The position numbers and the translations under genes are program-made. A stretch of DNA of 38,213 nucleotides. Origin: Acidobacteriota bacterium (GTDB taxonomy: Bacteria; Acidobacteriota; Terriglobia; Bryobacterales; Bryobacteraceae). The notes beneath the pieces were generated by a model. The model was not told the origin of the DNA. It saw nothing but the letters and a program-made list of their open reading frames with translations, and searched no databases. This document shows, piece after piece, positions 16,573-25,254 of the stretch (position 1 is its first letter; each line of letters opens with the position of its first letter). The stretch covers positions 1-38,213 of the forward strand of contig QHXW01000034.1 in assembly GCA_003223115.1 (NCBI GenBank), in the 5' to 3' direction.

Positions 16573-18515
16573 CCCGGATAGCGTTCGCGAACGCCTCCGG
16601 TTTTCCTGCCCACGGCGTAAATGCCGTCTCCCCGGAGCGTCGTATCTAGACTGTAGCGCTCCAATAGATGCCGGACCCAGGCGTGCTCCGGCGCCGGTTC
16701 GTCACGAAACGGGCCGGTTTCGAGCAGCTCGATGGAGAAGCCGGAATTTTCCAGCAGCTTGTGGACTTCGCCCGGCGTGTACTCCCGGTTGTGGCGGGCA
16801 TCAGTTTCGCCTTCATCCGACGGCCGTATGTACGCATGAAAGAAGCCTGGATGAAAACCCTGCAGGATCGCTGAAACCGCGCGCAGTGCCGCAATGTTCG
16901 GCGTGGTCAATACCAGATGCCCGCCTGGTTTGAGGATGCGGTGGACCTCCGACATCATGTGCATCGGGTCCGAGAACAGGTGCTCGATCAGTTCGCAGCA
17001 CAGCACAGTCGCGAAATATCCGTCGTCGTAAGGGAACCGGTCCTTTTCGGCGTCAAAATGATCGATCTCGCAATAGAATGTCTCTCCATCTTGCGAAACC
17101 GCAGTGCGCCGGTCGATGCGTCCCGCCGGGCCGTAGTAGCTGCCGCGCACCGTTCCATACCCCAGCCGCGTGCGCAGCGCGGGAGTGATCTGCAGATATG
17201 CTCCCATTTCGAGGATGCGGTCTTCAGGCCCGCCTGGCGGCGTGATTTCGAGCGTGCGCCCGAGACGGCTCTTGTGGGTCTCGACGTACTGTTTTGCCGA
17301 GGCGTTCGCCGCCCAACCGGCAACGTACTCAGGCTCCACTGTCGCGGCTTGCTCAGCTTCCGGTCCGTCTGTTTGCTCGAGGGGCTCTTCCCATTCACGG
17401 CCTTCGGCCAGCGCGTGCAGGAACGATGCGTAACGGCAGGCTGCCGTATCCCACTCGGCTTCGCGTTCCGCATAGGCCCGGGCGCGCGCCCCAAATTCGC
17501 GCGCAACTTCCGGACGCGAAACCAGCAGGTTCAAGTATTCGAAAATAAGATCCTCTTCCGCCGCTCCCACCGGCACCTTCAGACAAATGCTGTCGGGCAA
17601 TTCGTGAAAAGCGCCGACATCGGAAACCAGCACCGCCCGCCCCAATCCCAAAGCTCGCAGCAGACTACCTGACGTTTCACCCACTGTAGGGTAGCGCAGG
17701 TTGAGGACAATGTCGCACGCGGCGACGAAGCCGCTGAAATCCTCGATCGGCGTGAAGCCCACAACGCGCACGTGCGCCCCAAGGTCCATGGTTCGAATCA
17801 GCGAATCTACCGGAAAATCCGGATGCCTTTCACCCACCAGAATCATCTTGGCCCGGGGCTCCACGCGCAGCAGACGCCGGAATGCCCGCAGAGATTCGGC
17901 AATGCGTTTATACGACTTCAGGAATCCAAAGATCCCGACCAGCGGTGTCGTCTCATCCAATCCCAGCCTTTCGCGATACGCCTGCCGGTCGATGTCGGGA
18001 ATCCACGCGCCATGGGGAATGCGGGCGATCGGCCCCTCGAACCCGGCTGAACGCATTTCTTCCTGCATGAAGCGGCTATGGACGATCAGCGCTTCGGATG
18101 ATTCGAGCAGCCGGCGTGTCATGGGTAAACCTTCATAGTCCGGTCCCACTTCGAGAGCCTTGACGCGCTGCGCGTACTCGAGCGCCTGGCGCCCGCCATT
18201 GAATTCCGCTTCCTGCAGATATGCGTTCCAGTCGCCGCGCCTGATGGTCAAGTCCGCAATCAGGTGATGCAGGTTGGACTCGTGCATCACCACCACGCCC
18301 GGATGCTGGAGTGCGGTCTCGTAAGTAAATGCGTGATGCGGGTTATTCCCCACCTGGTAGAGCGCCAGGTCGAATTCCTCGCGATGAAACGCGCGCGAGG
18401 CGTCGGAAAACACCTCTATCTCGACAAGCCGCTTCAGGTGCTCCAGCAAGGCCTGCGAGTAGTCGGCAATGCCGCTTGGAGAGGGCGGCATGGGAGAGAA
18501 AAACGCGACGCGCAT
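16557..18515 (-). CDS. GT4 glycosyltransferase fused to a SAM-dependent methyltransferase
   Basis: The 652-residue protein has two parts. Residues 1-380 are a GT-B fold glycosyltransferase: MRVAFFSPMPPSPSGIADYS at the start, GIFGFLKSYKR in the donor domain, and the GT4-type acidic loop region (YPTVGETSGSLLRALGLG). Residues 430-640 are a class I methyltransferase: RILEMGAYLQITPAL as a weak motif I, DRFPYDDGYFATVLCCELIE and HRILKPGGHLVLTTPN. It probably adds a sugar and methylates the glycan or a nearby position during assembly of the surface polysaccharide. Terminal methylation often caps O-antigen chains recognised by ABC exporters with a sugar-binding domain, which would fit the permease next door; this link is inference. 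It lies 11 bases after the DUF3108 gene and runs into the permease gene. Confidence 0.8.
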   Translation of the reverse strand: MRVAFFSPMPPSPSGIADYSQALLEHLKRLVEIEVFSDASRAFHREEFDLALYQVGNNPHHAFTYETALQHPGVVVMHESNLHHLIADLTIRRGDWNAYLQEAEFNGGRQALEYAQRVKALEVGPDYEGLPMTRRLLESSEALIVHSRFMQEEMRSAGFEGPIARIPHGAWIPDIDRQAYRERLGLDETTPLVGIFGFLKSYKRIAESLRAFRRLLRVEPRAKMILVGERHPDFPVDSLIRTMDLGAHVRVVGFTPIEDFSGFVAACDIVLNLRYPTVGETSGSLLRALGLGRAVLVSDVGAFHELPDSICLKVPVGAAEEDLIFEYLNLLVSRPEVAREFGARARAYAEREAEWDTAACRYASFLHALAEGREWEEPLEQTDGPEAEQAATVEPEYVAGWAANASAKQYVETHKSRLGRTLEITPPGGPEDRILEMGAYLQITPALRTRLGYGTVRGSYYGPAGRIDRRTAVSQDGETFYCEIDHFDAEKDRFPYDDGYFATVLCCELIEHLFSDPMHMMSEVHRILKPGGHLVLTTPNIAALRAVSAILQGFHPGFFHAYIRPSDEGETDARHNREYTPGEVHKLLENSGFSIELLETGPFRDEPAPEHAWVRHLLERYSLDTTLRGDGIYAVGRKTGGVRERYPGWLYS

Positions 18516-18526
18516 TCTCGGTCAGC

Positions 18527-19267
18527 TTAGCGCGCCAGCTCCATCGAGAACATTCCAAGGCTCAATGGCACCCGGATCACCAGGGGGGTGCGTGCCGGGT
18601 CGCGCGCGAACAGCATTTCAAAGCTTAGCTCCGAAGCCGGTCCCTTGAGTGTAGCCACCAGCCGGTCGGCTTCGGCCTTCTTGTCGTTGACGCGTACCGT
18701 TTGCGCGCCTGTGTACTCAAGCCGCACCTGGTAGGACGCGCCGAACAACACCGTCTGGAATGGCGGCACGCGGCCCTGCCCCAACTCACGCCGTGCGTAG
18801 TAGAGGAAGGTAAGGGCGTCTTTGGCGCAATCGGATACCGTAATGTCGGATTTACCGCCGCCCGTAGTCTCCCGCCTGGCAACGCCTGCGTGCTGATCGA
18901 AGGTTGTCAGCTCGCGTATCTTGCGCGATCCGTGTTGATATTGCTTCTCGAGCGTCAGCGCGCATAACTCGAGCGTAGCCGTCGAGCGGTAATGGTCCGA
19001 AACCGCGAATCCTGGAATTCCGGCATCCAGTGTCATATCGAAATTCCACTGTTCGGGGCCTTCGCCGGATTTCGTCCGCATGGCGCTGATGTGCGCCTCA
19101 CCTAGGCTCAATCCGCTCGGCCAGTTCACTGTGTAGTTCAGTGTCTCATTCGTGAATGGAAACCCGGTGGGGTCGGTCGCGGGCGCGGCGTATGCACAAA
19201 ACAGCAGCCCCAGCCCCAGCACGGCGCCGTATGAAGAGACCGCCCGCGCGTGGAACACGCGACTCAT
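18527..19267 (-). CDS. DUF3108-type exported protein
   Basis: The 246-residue protein starts with a signal peptide (FHARAVSSYGAVLGLGLLF then CAYAAPA). The mature part begins FTNETLNYTVNWPSGLSLGE, the typical opening of DUF3108 proteins, and continues as beta-strands including DHYRSTATLELCALTLEKQY and GASYQVRLEYTG. It is expected in the periplasm or outer envelope. The function of the domain is not known; it is common beside envelope genes. ATG 19267 overlaps the stop of the upstream glycosyltransferase as ATGA, so translation is coupled and it belongs to the polysaccharide operon. Confidence 0.75.
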   Translation of the reverse strand: MSRVFHARAVSSYGAVLGLGLLFCAYAAPATDPTGFPFTNETLNYTVNWPSGLSLGEAHISAMRTKSGEGPEQWNFDMTLDAGIPGFAVSDHYRSTATLELCALTLEKQYQHGSRKIRELTTFDQHAGVARRETTGGGKSDITVSDCAKDALTFLYYARRELGQGRVPPFQTVLFGASYQVRLEYTGAQTVRVNDKKAEADRLVATLKGPASELSFEMLFARDPARTPLVIRVPLSLGMFSMELAR

Positions 19268-20415
19268 TGTTGAATAATGGATTCGGGAATTAGCCTGCGC
19301 GCCGGCTGGCATTGTTCCACGACTTCGCAGTAAACTTCGAGCGTCTTCTGCGCCGTCTTTTGCCAACTGAAATGCATGGAGCGTTGCAGCCCCAGCCGCG
19401 CCATGCGCGCCCGCAGCTCCGGCAATAGAATCAGATCCACCATGGTGCGGGCAATTTCATCGAAGGTGTAAGGGTTGAACAGCAGCGCCGCTCCGTCCGC
19501 CACCTCCGGGATAGCCGAGGTGTTGGAGCAGGCCACCGCGGCGCCGCAGGCCATGGCCTCGACCACCGGCAACCCAAATCCTTCGTAAAACGAGGGAAAG
19601 CAGAACAGATCACACGCATTGTAGAGCTGCAACAGGTCGTCGTCGGAGACAAACCCCAGAAAGCGGATGCGATCGGCCACGCCGGAACGCCGTGCCGCCT
19701 CCAGCACGCGCCCTGAAAACCACGTTTGTTTGCCCGCCAGTACTAGTTGATGGGGCAGTTTCGGGTTTTTACCGATCAATTCGGCAAATGCCTGGATCAA
19801 CCCGATATGGTTCTTGCGCGGTTGCAGGTCTCCCACGGAAAAAATAAATGGCGTCGCGATCTCGAATCGCCGGCGTACTTCGGCCACCGCTGTTTCACGA
19901 CGCACCGGGTGAAAGCCACCTCCCGCCGCGTTCGGGATGACTGCAATGCGGTCCGGATCGAGATCGTAGGCGCGGGCGATGGAGTCGCGGGAAAAATCGC
20001 TGCCCGTCAGAATACGCGCTGCTCGCCGGATGGTCCGCCGAACGGTCCACCGGAGCTGCATCGAGCGGTAGACCGGAAAATAATCCGGGTGCTCCAGAAA
20101 GCTGACATCATGCACGCTGACCACAACCGGCACCGGACAATCGAGCGGCGCCGTGTACTGCACATGCACCAGTTGCGGCCGGTCGCGGCGCAGCTTGTAC
20201 GAAAGATCGCATCCCAGGCGGACGAAGGGGTTGCCTGCAATCCGGTGCACCGTAAAATGTGACGGTACCCAGGCTTCGGCATCAGCCGTGGAAAGATAGG
20301 CAATGAATTCCAGTTCTGAATCCAGACTGGCGAAGCCGTTCAACAGATTCCGAACGTAAACTTCGTTGCCGGTGAGGTGGCGTCCTATCGCGTGAGCGTC
20401 GACTGCGAATCGCAT
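19264..20415 (-). CDS. GT4 family glycosyltransferase
   Basis: A 383-residue GT-B glycosyltransferase. The N-terminal acceptor domain starts MRFAVDAHAIGRHLTGNEVY. The donor domain shows IFSVGDLQPRKNHIGLIQAF (the base/phosphate-binding RKN turn), IRFLGFVSDDDLLQLYNACD and the E-x7-E signature in FPSFYEGFGLPVVEAMACG. It is a retaining nucleotide-sugar transferase in the cytoplasm or at the inner membrane. The donor and acceptor cannot be inferred. A gap of 51 bases separates it from the preceding glycosyltransferase gene, the second longest in the operon; it overlaps the following DUF3108 gene. Confidence 0.88.
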   Translation of the reverse strand: MRFAVDAHAIGRHLTGNEVYVRNLLNGFASLDSELEFIAYLSTADAEAWVPSHFTVHRIAGNPFVRLGCDLSYKLRRDRPQLVHVQYTAPLDCPVPVVVSVHDVSFLEHPDYFPVYRSMQLRWTVRRTIRRAARILTGSDFSRDSIARAYDLDPDRIAVIPNAAGGGFHPVRRETAVAEVRRRFEIATPFIFSVGDLQPRKNHIGLIQAFAELIGKNPKLPHQLVLAGKQTWFSGRVLEAARRSGVADRIRFLGFVSDDDLLQLYNACDLFCFPSFYEGFGLPVVEAMACGAAVACSNTSAIPEVADGAALLFNPYTFDEIARTMVDLILLPELRARMARLGLQRSMHFSWQKTAQKTLEVYCEVVEQCQPARRLIPESIIQQ

Positions 20416-20466
20416 TCCGACTTTACCAGTATAATGATCCTGAATCGTCTGTCATCAGCCAGTTTC

Positions 20467-21642
20467 TCATAAATCCAATCTTTTCCAGGTGCTCTCCCAT
20501 GTAAACTCCGCCTCAAACAATGCCCGCCCTGCCTGGCCTAGCTGCCGGCGGAGATCAGGGGAAGCTAACAACCGCGACACTGCATCCGCAAAATTGCGAG
20601 CATCGTCCGCCAACCGAATGTTTTCACCATCTCTCGCGGGCAGTCCTTCGGCGCCGATGCTGGTTGATACCACCGCGCGGCCCGCCGCCCAGGCTTCGAT
20701 GATCTTGAACCGCGTTCCGCTTCCCGCCAGCAGCGGCACCACGATCACTTTCGCCGCAGCAAGTTCTTTCACGGCATTCTCCACGTACCCGGAAACTTCA
20801 ATCCGGCTATCGCCCACGGTGTACTTCTTCACAGCGTGCGGGTTCTTCCCGATCAGCCGCCAGTTCAGATCTGGAAACTTTTCTCGCAACTGCGGCCAGA
20901 TTTCGTCGCGAAAGTACCGCACCGCCGAAACATTGGGGTGATATTCCAGGTTACCCGAGAATGCCACCACGTTTCGCTCGATTGATTCCGGTTGAGGCGC
21001 CAGCGGAATTGAATTCGGGTGAACCATCACCCGGGATCTCGGGGAGACCTCTCGCGCCAGCGCTGCGTCGGCCTCGGAAGCTGTCATCAGGCAGTCATAG
21101 CGCGGATACCAGCATGATTCCAGCTCGCGAGCGGCCTTCTCGAAAACGCTGTGGGCCATTGCCTCCGGACCGTTGCCGGTTCGCGCGCAACGCGCATGAA
21201 GCACGGATTCGATATTGTGCAGATCGAGCACGGTCTTAGCGCTGACGGGAACGATCTGTTCCCAGTAAGGTGCGCACCAGAAATGCTCCGTAATGGCAAT
21301 TTCATAATTGTGTCCGGCCACGAGATTTGCGACCTCGTCTCCAAAACCGTTAAACCGGTCGAATAACGGCGGTATGCCGCGCGCCAGCCGCCTGGCGTTC
21401 CGAAAAGCTCGCGCAACCGGGCTTTTCCGGTGCGGAGGCAGATCGATGACCTGGACGCTTCTCGCCACCCCGTTCGGGAAGGCGGCCGCTGGATTCGGGC
21501 TTCCCGGCTCACGAAAGACGATCACATCCACGCAGTAACGTTGCGCCAGATACTCGAGAATCGAGGCTGCACGCAGTGCTCCTCCCCCGTGCGTGGGATA
21601 GGGCGCTTCCGGGACCAGGAACAGCGCCTTCCGTTCTCTCAT
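20467..21642 (-). CDS. GT4 family glycosyltransferase
   Basis: This 391-residue GT-B protein starts RKALFLVPEAPYPTHGGGAL, with the Gly-rich first loop of the acceptor domain. The C-terminal half has NVVAFSGNLEYHPNVSAVRY, LIGKNPHAVKKY and VIVVPLLAGSGTRFKIIEAW, the version of the donor site seen in the branch where the E-x7-E motif reads GSGTRFKIIEA. WAAGRAVVSTSIGAEGL follows. It starts one base after the stop of the upstream glycosyltransferase. Donor sugar unknown; presumably it adds one residue of the repeat unit. Confidence 0.87.
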   Translation of the reverse strand: MRERKALFLVPEAPYPTHGGGALRAASILEYLAQRYCVDVIVFREPGSPNPAAAFPNGVARSVQVIDLPPHRKSPVARAFRNARRLARGIPPLFDRFNGFGDEVANLVAGHNYEIAITEHFWCAPYWEQIVPVSAKTVLDLHNIESVLHARCARTGNGPEAMAHSVFEKAARELESCWYPRYDCLMTASEADAALAREVSPRSRVMVHPNSIPLAPQPESIERNVVAFSGNLEYHPNVSAVRYFRDEIWPQLREKFPDLNWRLIGKNPHAVKKYTVGDSRIEVSGYVENAVKELAAAKVIVVPLLAGSGTRFKIIEAWAAGRAVVSTSIGAEGLPARDGENIRLADDARNFADAVSRLLASPDLRRQLGQAGRALFEAEFTWESTWKRLDL

Positions 21643-21643
21643 G

Positions 21644-22705
21644 TCAGAACGAGAACCGCCGCAAGGCTTCCTGGTAGACCTCGCGCGTCAGACGTGCCGT
21701 GCGGGCCCACGAGAATTCTCTCGCCCGCCGCAAGCCTCTTTGCGCCAATTCTCGAAGCCAGCCCGGGTTTTCAATTGCGGCTTGCATCGCCTGAACCCAC
21801 TCGCTCGCGCTTCGAAGTTGCACAGCCGCATCTCCGCCCACTTCAGCGAGCGCGGCGTCCCCGGAGATGAAAGCGCAGGCGCCACATTGCATGGCCTCCA
21901 ACACCGGCAGGCCAAAACCTTCGTAATGGCTCGGATATAGGAACACGAGTGCGTTCGAGTAGAGCCCCGGCAACTCGGAATCGCCGACCTCGCCCAACAC
22001 TCTCACCCCGGGCTCCGGCGGCAGTGGCGGAAAGTCCGCCCGGCGCCGCCCCGCCAATACTAGTTCCACACTATGACGCCGGCGCACTGCCCGAAACACC
22101 TCAATGAGTTCCAGCAGGTTTTTGCGCGGCTCGAGTGTGCCGACATAGAGAAAGTAGGGCGCCGAGCAATTCTTCTCAACCGGACGAAACATCTCGGACG
22201 CCGCGTACGGCACCACGGCGATGCGTGATGCCGGGATGCGAAAGTGCTCCATCGCCTGCTTTCGTGCAGCTTCGGTCGGGGTCATCACCATGGTGGCGAT
22301 CCCCAGCTCAATCAGCATCGGTGTCCGCCGGCGTACGCGGCCGGCATCCGCGTGCCAAGGAGCATTCATCCAGGGCGAAAGATCGTGCAGCGTGAGCACG
22401 CTGGCCCTTAAAGGGACATAAGGCACCTCAAAATTCGTGCCGTGGAACAGTTGGCAGCCGCTCCGGACCAACTCGCGATTCAGCCCCCAAAACCACCACC
22501 TGCGCTCCAGAGGACTGCGCGCGCCACCGCCGCGGATCAGATGGTTTCTCGCGGGCTCGGGCATAGGAAACGGCTGATCGCTCATCAAGGTAAACACGTC
22601 GTCTTGAAAATTTTTCACGAGTGCCCCGGTGAGTTCGGCCGTATATCGAGCCAGACCGCCGCTCGACAGGGTCAGCGGGGTGGCGTCGATGGCCACACGC
22701 ATCAT
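21644..22705 (-). CDS. GT4 family glycosyltransferase (mannosyltransferase-like)
   Basis: The 353-residue protein begins MMRVAIDATPLTLSSGGLAR, typical for GT4 enzymes annotated as mannosyltransferases, and has CQLFHGTNFEVPY, VLTLHDLSPW, FLYVGTLEPRKNLLELIEVF and the donor signature PSHYEGFGLPVLEAMQCG. The specificity is not proven. I choose ATG 22705 because it overlaps the rmlB stop as ATGA; the open frame runs further into rmlB. It is translated right after rmlB, so it may use the deoxysugar nucleotide made by the rml genes. Confidence 0.87.
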   Translation of the reverse strand: MMRVAIDATPLTLSSGGLARYTAELTGALVKNFQDDVFTLMSDQPFPMPEPARNHLIRGGGARSPLERRWWFWGLNRELVRSGCQLFHGTNFEVPYVPLRASVLTLHDLSPWMNAPWHADAGRVRRRTPMLIELGIATMVMTPTEAARKQAMEHFRIPASRIAVVPYAASEMFRPVEKNCSAPYFLYVGTLEPRKNLLELIEVFRAVRRRHSVELVLAGRRRADFPPLPPEPGVRVLGEVGDSELPGLYSNALVFLYPSHYEGFGLPVLEAMQCGACAFISGDAALAEVGGDAAVQLRSASEWVQAMQAAIENPGWLRELAQRGLRRAREFSWARTARLTREVYQEALRRFSF

Positions 22706-23763
22706 TGCGCCTTGGTTCGCTCGCGCGCGCTCGAGGCCTTGCGAAGCTCGGCCTCTCGATTGTCGTAATTTCGCGCGTAATAATTCAGGTACTCGCCGGA
22801 TTTCACGCGCTCGATCCAACCTGCATGCTGCCGGTACCAATCGATGGTCTCGGCCAGGCCCTGCTCGAAACTCATCTCGGCTTCCCAGCCTGTTTCGCGT
22901 ATCAACTTGGCGCTTGTGAGTGCGTAACGGCGGTCATGCCCCGGCCGGTCTTCGACGTGCTCGATCAGCGTATCCGGCGCGCCGGTCGCATGCAGAATCT
23001 TCTGTACCACTTCGATATTGGGCACAGACCGGCTGCCGCCGATGTTGTAGATCTCTCCCTCGCGGCCTTGTTCGAGCATCACCATCAGCGCCCGGCAGTG
23101 GTCGTCCACGTACAACCAATCGCGCACCTGCATGCCGTCGCCATAGACGGGCAAAGGCCGTCTTTCAAGCGCGTTCGAAATCATCAGCGGAATGAGCTTC
23201 TCGGGAAACTGGAAGGGCCCATAGTTGTTCGACGCGCGCGTGATGATTACCGGCAGGCCATACGTGGTGAAGTAGGACCGCGCCAGCAGGTCTGAACCTG
23301 CTTTCGAAGCCGAGTAAGGGCTGCTCGGGTTCAACGGAAAATCTTCGTCCGCCTCGATGGGCGCCCGCAGGCTGCCGTAGACTTCATCGGTAGAGACGTG
23401 AATGAAGCGCGGGATTCGATGCGCTCTGGCGGCCTCGAGCAGCGTGAAGGTGCCTCGCAAATTCGTTTCAAACGCCGGGCTCGGCGAGAAAATGCTGCGG
23501 TCCACATGAGATTCAGCGGCGAAATGTACTATCGCATCAGGCTTTTCATCGTCCAGGATCCCATCGACAGCTCGGGCGTCGCCAATGTCCCCGTGAACAA
23601 ACCGGTGTCCCGGGTAATGCGCCACCGATTCCAGGTTTTCCAGATTGCCCGCGTAAGTCAGCTTATCCAGATTGACCACGCGCGCCGGCTCCGCTTTGGC
23701 CAGCGCCATGCGCACGAAGGCGGAACCAATGAATCCCGCGCCGCCCGTGACCAGAATTTTCAT
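22702..23763 (-). CDS. rmlB: dTDP-glucose 4,6-dehydratase
   Basis: RmlB converts dTDP-glucose to dTDP-4-keto-6-deoxyglucose, using bound NAD. The 353-residue extended SDR protein has the NAD loop TGGAGFIGSAFVRM, NLDKLTYAGNLENL (a family signature), the catalytic STDEVYG, the YSASKAGSD motif (Tyr-x3-Lys), and RASNNYGPFQFPEKLIPLMI. The C-terminal PGHDRRYALTSAKLIRETGW is also standard. It follows rmlC on the same strand after a 111-base gap that contains a palindromic repeat. The product is the precursor of rhamnose, but also of other 6-deoxy sugars. Confidence 0.94.
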   Translation of the reverse strand: MKILVTGGAGFIGSAFVRMALAKAEPARVVNLDKLTYAGNLENLESVAHYPGHRFVHGDIGDARAVDGILDDEKPDAIVHFAAESHVDRSIFSPSPAFETNLRGTFTLLEAARAHRIPRFIHVSTDEVYGSLRAPIEADEDFPLNPSSPYSASKAGSDLLARSYFTTYGLPVIITRASNNYGPFQFPEKLIPLMISNALERRPLPVYGDGMQVRDWLYVDDHCRALMVMLEQGREGEIYNIGGSRSVPNIEVVQKILHATGAPDTLIEHVEDRPGHDRRYALTSAKLIRETGWEAEMSFEQGLAETIDWYRQHAGWIERVKSGEYLNYYARNYDNREAELRKASSARERTKAQ

Positions 23764-23801
23764 AGCCCGGCCGCAGTGGAATAGGCATTCCTGCCTGTGT
23801 G

Positions 23802-23823
23802 GGACAGGCGCTTGCGCCTGTCC
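23802..23823. repeat. Perfect inverted repeat (REP-like) inside the rml operon
   Basis: ggacaggcgc (23802-23811) and gcgcctgtcc (23814-23823) are perfect 10-base arms with a 2-base loop, in the 111-base gap between rmlC and rmlB. No T-run follows on the minus strand, so it is not a standard terminator. Related words occur at 14625-14690 and 6020-6070. It may be a REP-type element that also protects or attenuates the operon transcript. Confidence 0.7.
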
Positions 23824-23874
23824 GCATTCCCGCCCGTGCTCTTATCAGAGACCGCGACCCCAGCCGGTCCCGCT

Positions 23875-24462
23875 TTACTTATGCTGGAGTTCCCAGTCGT
23901 AATGTATGAGCGGATCATTGTGGGGAATGCGGCCCTCGTCGTTCGGATCATAGAACCGGTCTGTCAGATACACCAGAAGTGATGGTTCCGCTCCCAGCAC
24001 CTTGTATCCGTGCGCCACGCCGGGTGGTACCAGAATCTGCCAGGGACGCAGCGCTCCTACGTACATTGTGTTTCGCAGACCATGTGTGGGCGAACTCGCG
24101 CGCAAGTCAAACAGCGCAACCTGCAGCATGCCCGCAACCGGCGTCCAGCAATCGGTTTGACGCAGATGGTAATGGAAGGCCTTGATCGTGCCCGGATAAT
24201 TGAACGCCGCGGACACTTGCGTGGATGCCGCCGGGAAGTGTGCCGCCAAGCCGCGGCCCAGGCGCTGCACTTCGAGAAAGTAGCCGCGATCGTCGGGCCA
24301 TAACGCCACAGGCTCGATGCGCACGCCGTGTATGAGGTTGTCTGAACCGGGCGCCGTGATGACCGCTCCGATACCTTTCTCACAGGCGGGCGCCACCAGA
24401 TCCAGACCGTCGGAGCTGATGATTCTGTGCGCTTCCGAAGTTGCCGCGGCTTTGACCGTCAT
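23875..24462 (-). CDS. rmlC: dTDP-4-dehydrorhamnose 3,5-epimerase family protein (HYH variant)
   Basis: RmlC-type cupins epimerise C3 and C5 of dTDP-4-keto-6-deoxyglucose. This 195-residue protein has an N-terminal extension and then the cupin core: RIEPVALWPDDRGYFLEV, FNYPGTIKAFHYHLRQTDCW, PVAGMLQVALFDLR, LVPPGVAHGYKVLG and YDPNDEGRIPHNDPLIHYDW. In classic RmlC the catalytic His stands in GLHYQ; here the motif is AFHYHLRQTDCW. This places the protein in a divergent group of sugar epimerases that also accompany rmlA and rmlB. Whether it makes the L-rhamnose intermediate or another epimer is open, especially as rmlD is missing. ATG 24462 lies 2 bases after the rmlA stop. Confidence 0.8.
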   Translation of the reverse strand: MTVKAAATSEAHRIISSDGLDLVAPACEKGIGAVITAPGSDNLIHGVRIEPVALWPDDRGYFLEVQRLGRGLAAHFPAASTQVSAAFNYPGTIKAFHYHLRQTDCWTPVAGMLQVALFDLRASSPTHGLRNTMYVGALRPWQILVPPGVAHGYKVLGAEPSLLVYLTDRFYDPNDEGRIPHNDPLIHYDWELQHK

Positions 24463-24464
24463 CT

Positions 24465-25226
24465 TCAGTCGCCGACCTGCCCGAGCACACGGGGGGGCTT
24501 CGTTTCTTTTTGCCGGCTTTGCGCCACCAGGTTTCCTGCGCGCAGCAGAGACTCGAAAGTGCCGGCATCCGTCCACCAGCCTTCGAGAAAAGAGAACGTC
24601 ATGGTCTCCTCGCGGATGTAGGAGTTATTCACATCCGTGATCTCGAGCTCACCACGGGCCGAAGGCACGAGCGTGCGGATTTTATCGAACACCGTGGCGT
24701 CAAACATGTAGATTCCGGTGACCGCGTAATTCGACTTCGGTTTTTTGGGCTTCTCTTCGATATTGATGATGCGGTTGCCCACGATTTCGGCCACGCCAAA
24801 TCGCTCGGCATCGGACACCTGCTTCAACAGAATCTTGGCCCCGCGCGGCTGCAGACGGAACTGATCCACCGCGTTGCGGATATTGCCCTCGATGATGTTA
24901 TCGCCCAGAATCACACAGGTCTTGTCGCCGTCCGCGAAGTGCTCCGCCAGGCTCAGAGCTTCCGCGATGCCGCCCTCGCCTTCCTGGTAGCTGTAACCGA
25001 AATGCTTCAGCCCGAAGTGTTTTCCGTTGGCCAACAGGCGTAGAAAATCGCCCGCGTTCTTGCCGCCCGTGACTACCTGAATGTCGCGGATTCCCGCGTC
25101 CACCAGCGTCTGGATGGGGTAGTAGATCATGGGCTGATCGTAGATCGGCAGCAGGTGCTTGTTCGTGATTTTGGTGAGCGGATACAGCCTGCTCCCGCTG
25201 CCACCGGCCAGTACGATTCCCTTCAT
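24465..25226 (-). CDS. rmlA: Glucose-1-phosphate thymidylyltransferase (short form)
   Basis: RmlA makes dTDP-glucose from glucose-1-phosphate and dTTP. The 253-residue protein has the nucleotidyltransferase signature GIVLAGGSGSRLYPLT, KHLLPIYDQPMIYYPIQTLV, CVILGDNIIEGNI with the metal Asp, and GWWTDAGTFESLL. It is about 40 residues shorter at the C-terminus than standard RmlA, like the short forms. I choose ATG 25226 because GAGG precedes it by five bases; ATG codons at 25235 and 25253 are in frame upstream. It is the first gene of the polysaccharide operon. Its start is only 28 bases from that of the divergent cupin gene, so the two promoters must overlap each other's coding ends. Confidence 0.92.
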   Translation of the reverse strand: MKGIVLAGGSGSRLYPLTKITNKHLLPIYDQPMIYYPIQTLVDAGIRDIQVVTGGKNAGDFLRLLANGKHFGLKHFGYSYQEGEGGIAEALSLAEHFADGDKTCVILGDNIIEGNIRNAVDQFRLQPRGAKILLKQVSDAERFGVAEIVGNRIINIEEKPKKPKSNYAVTGIYMFDATVFDKIRTLVPSARGELEITDVNNSYIREETMTFSFLEGWWTDAGTFESLLRAGNLVAQSRQKETKPPRVLGQVGD

Positions 25227-25254
25227 GATCCTCATGATAGAATACCGGGTCATT

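Noticed and set aside
16917-17672. 251-residue open frame on the plus strand
   Set aside because: Antisense shadow of the glycosyltransferase-methyltransferase gene.
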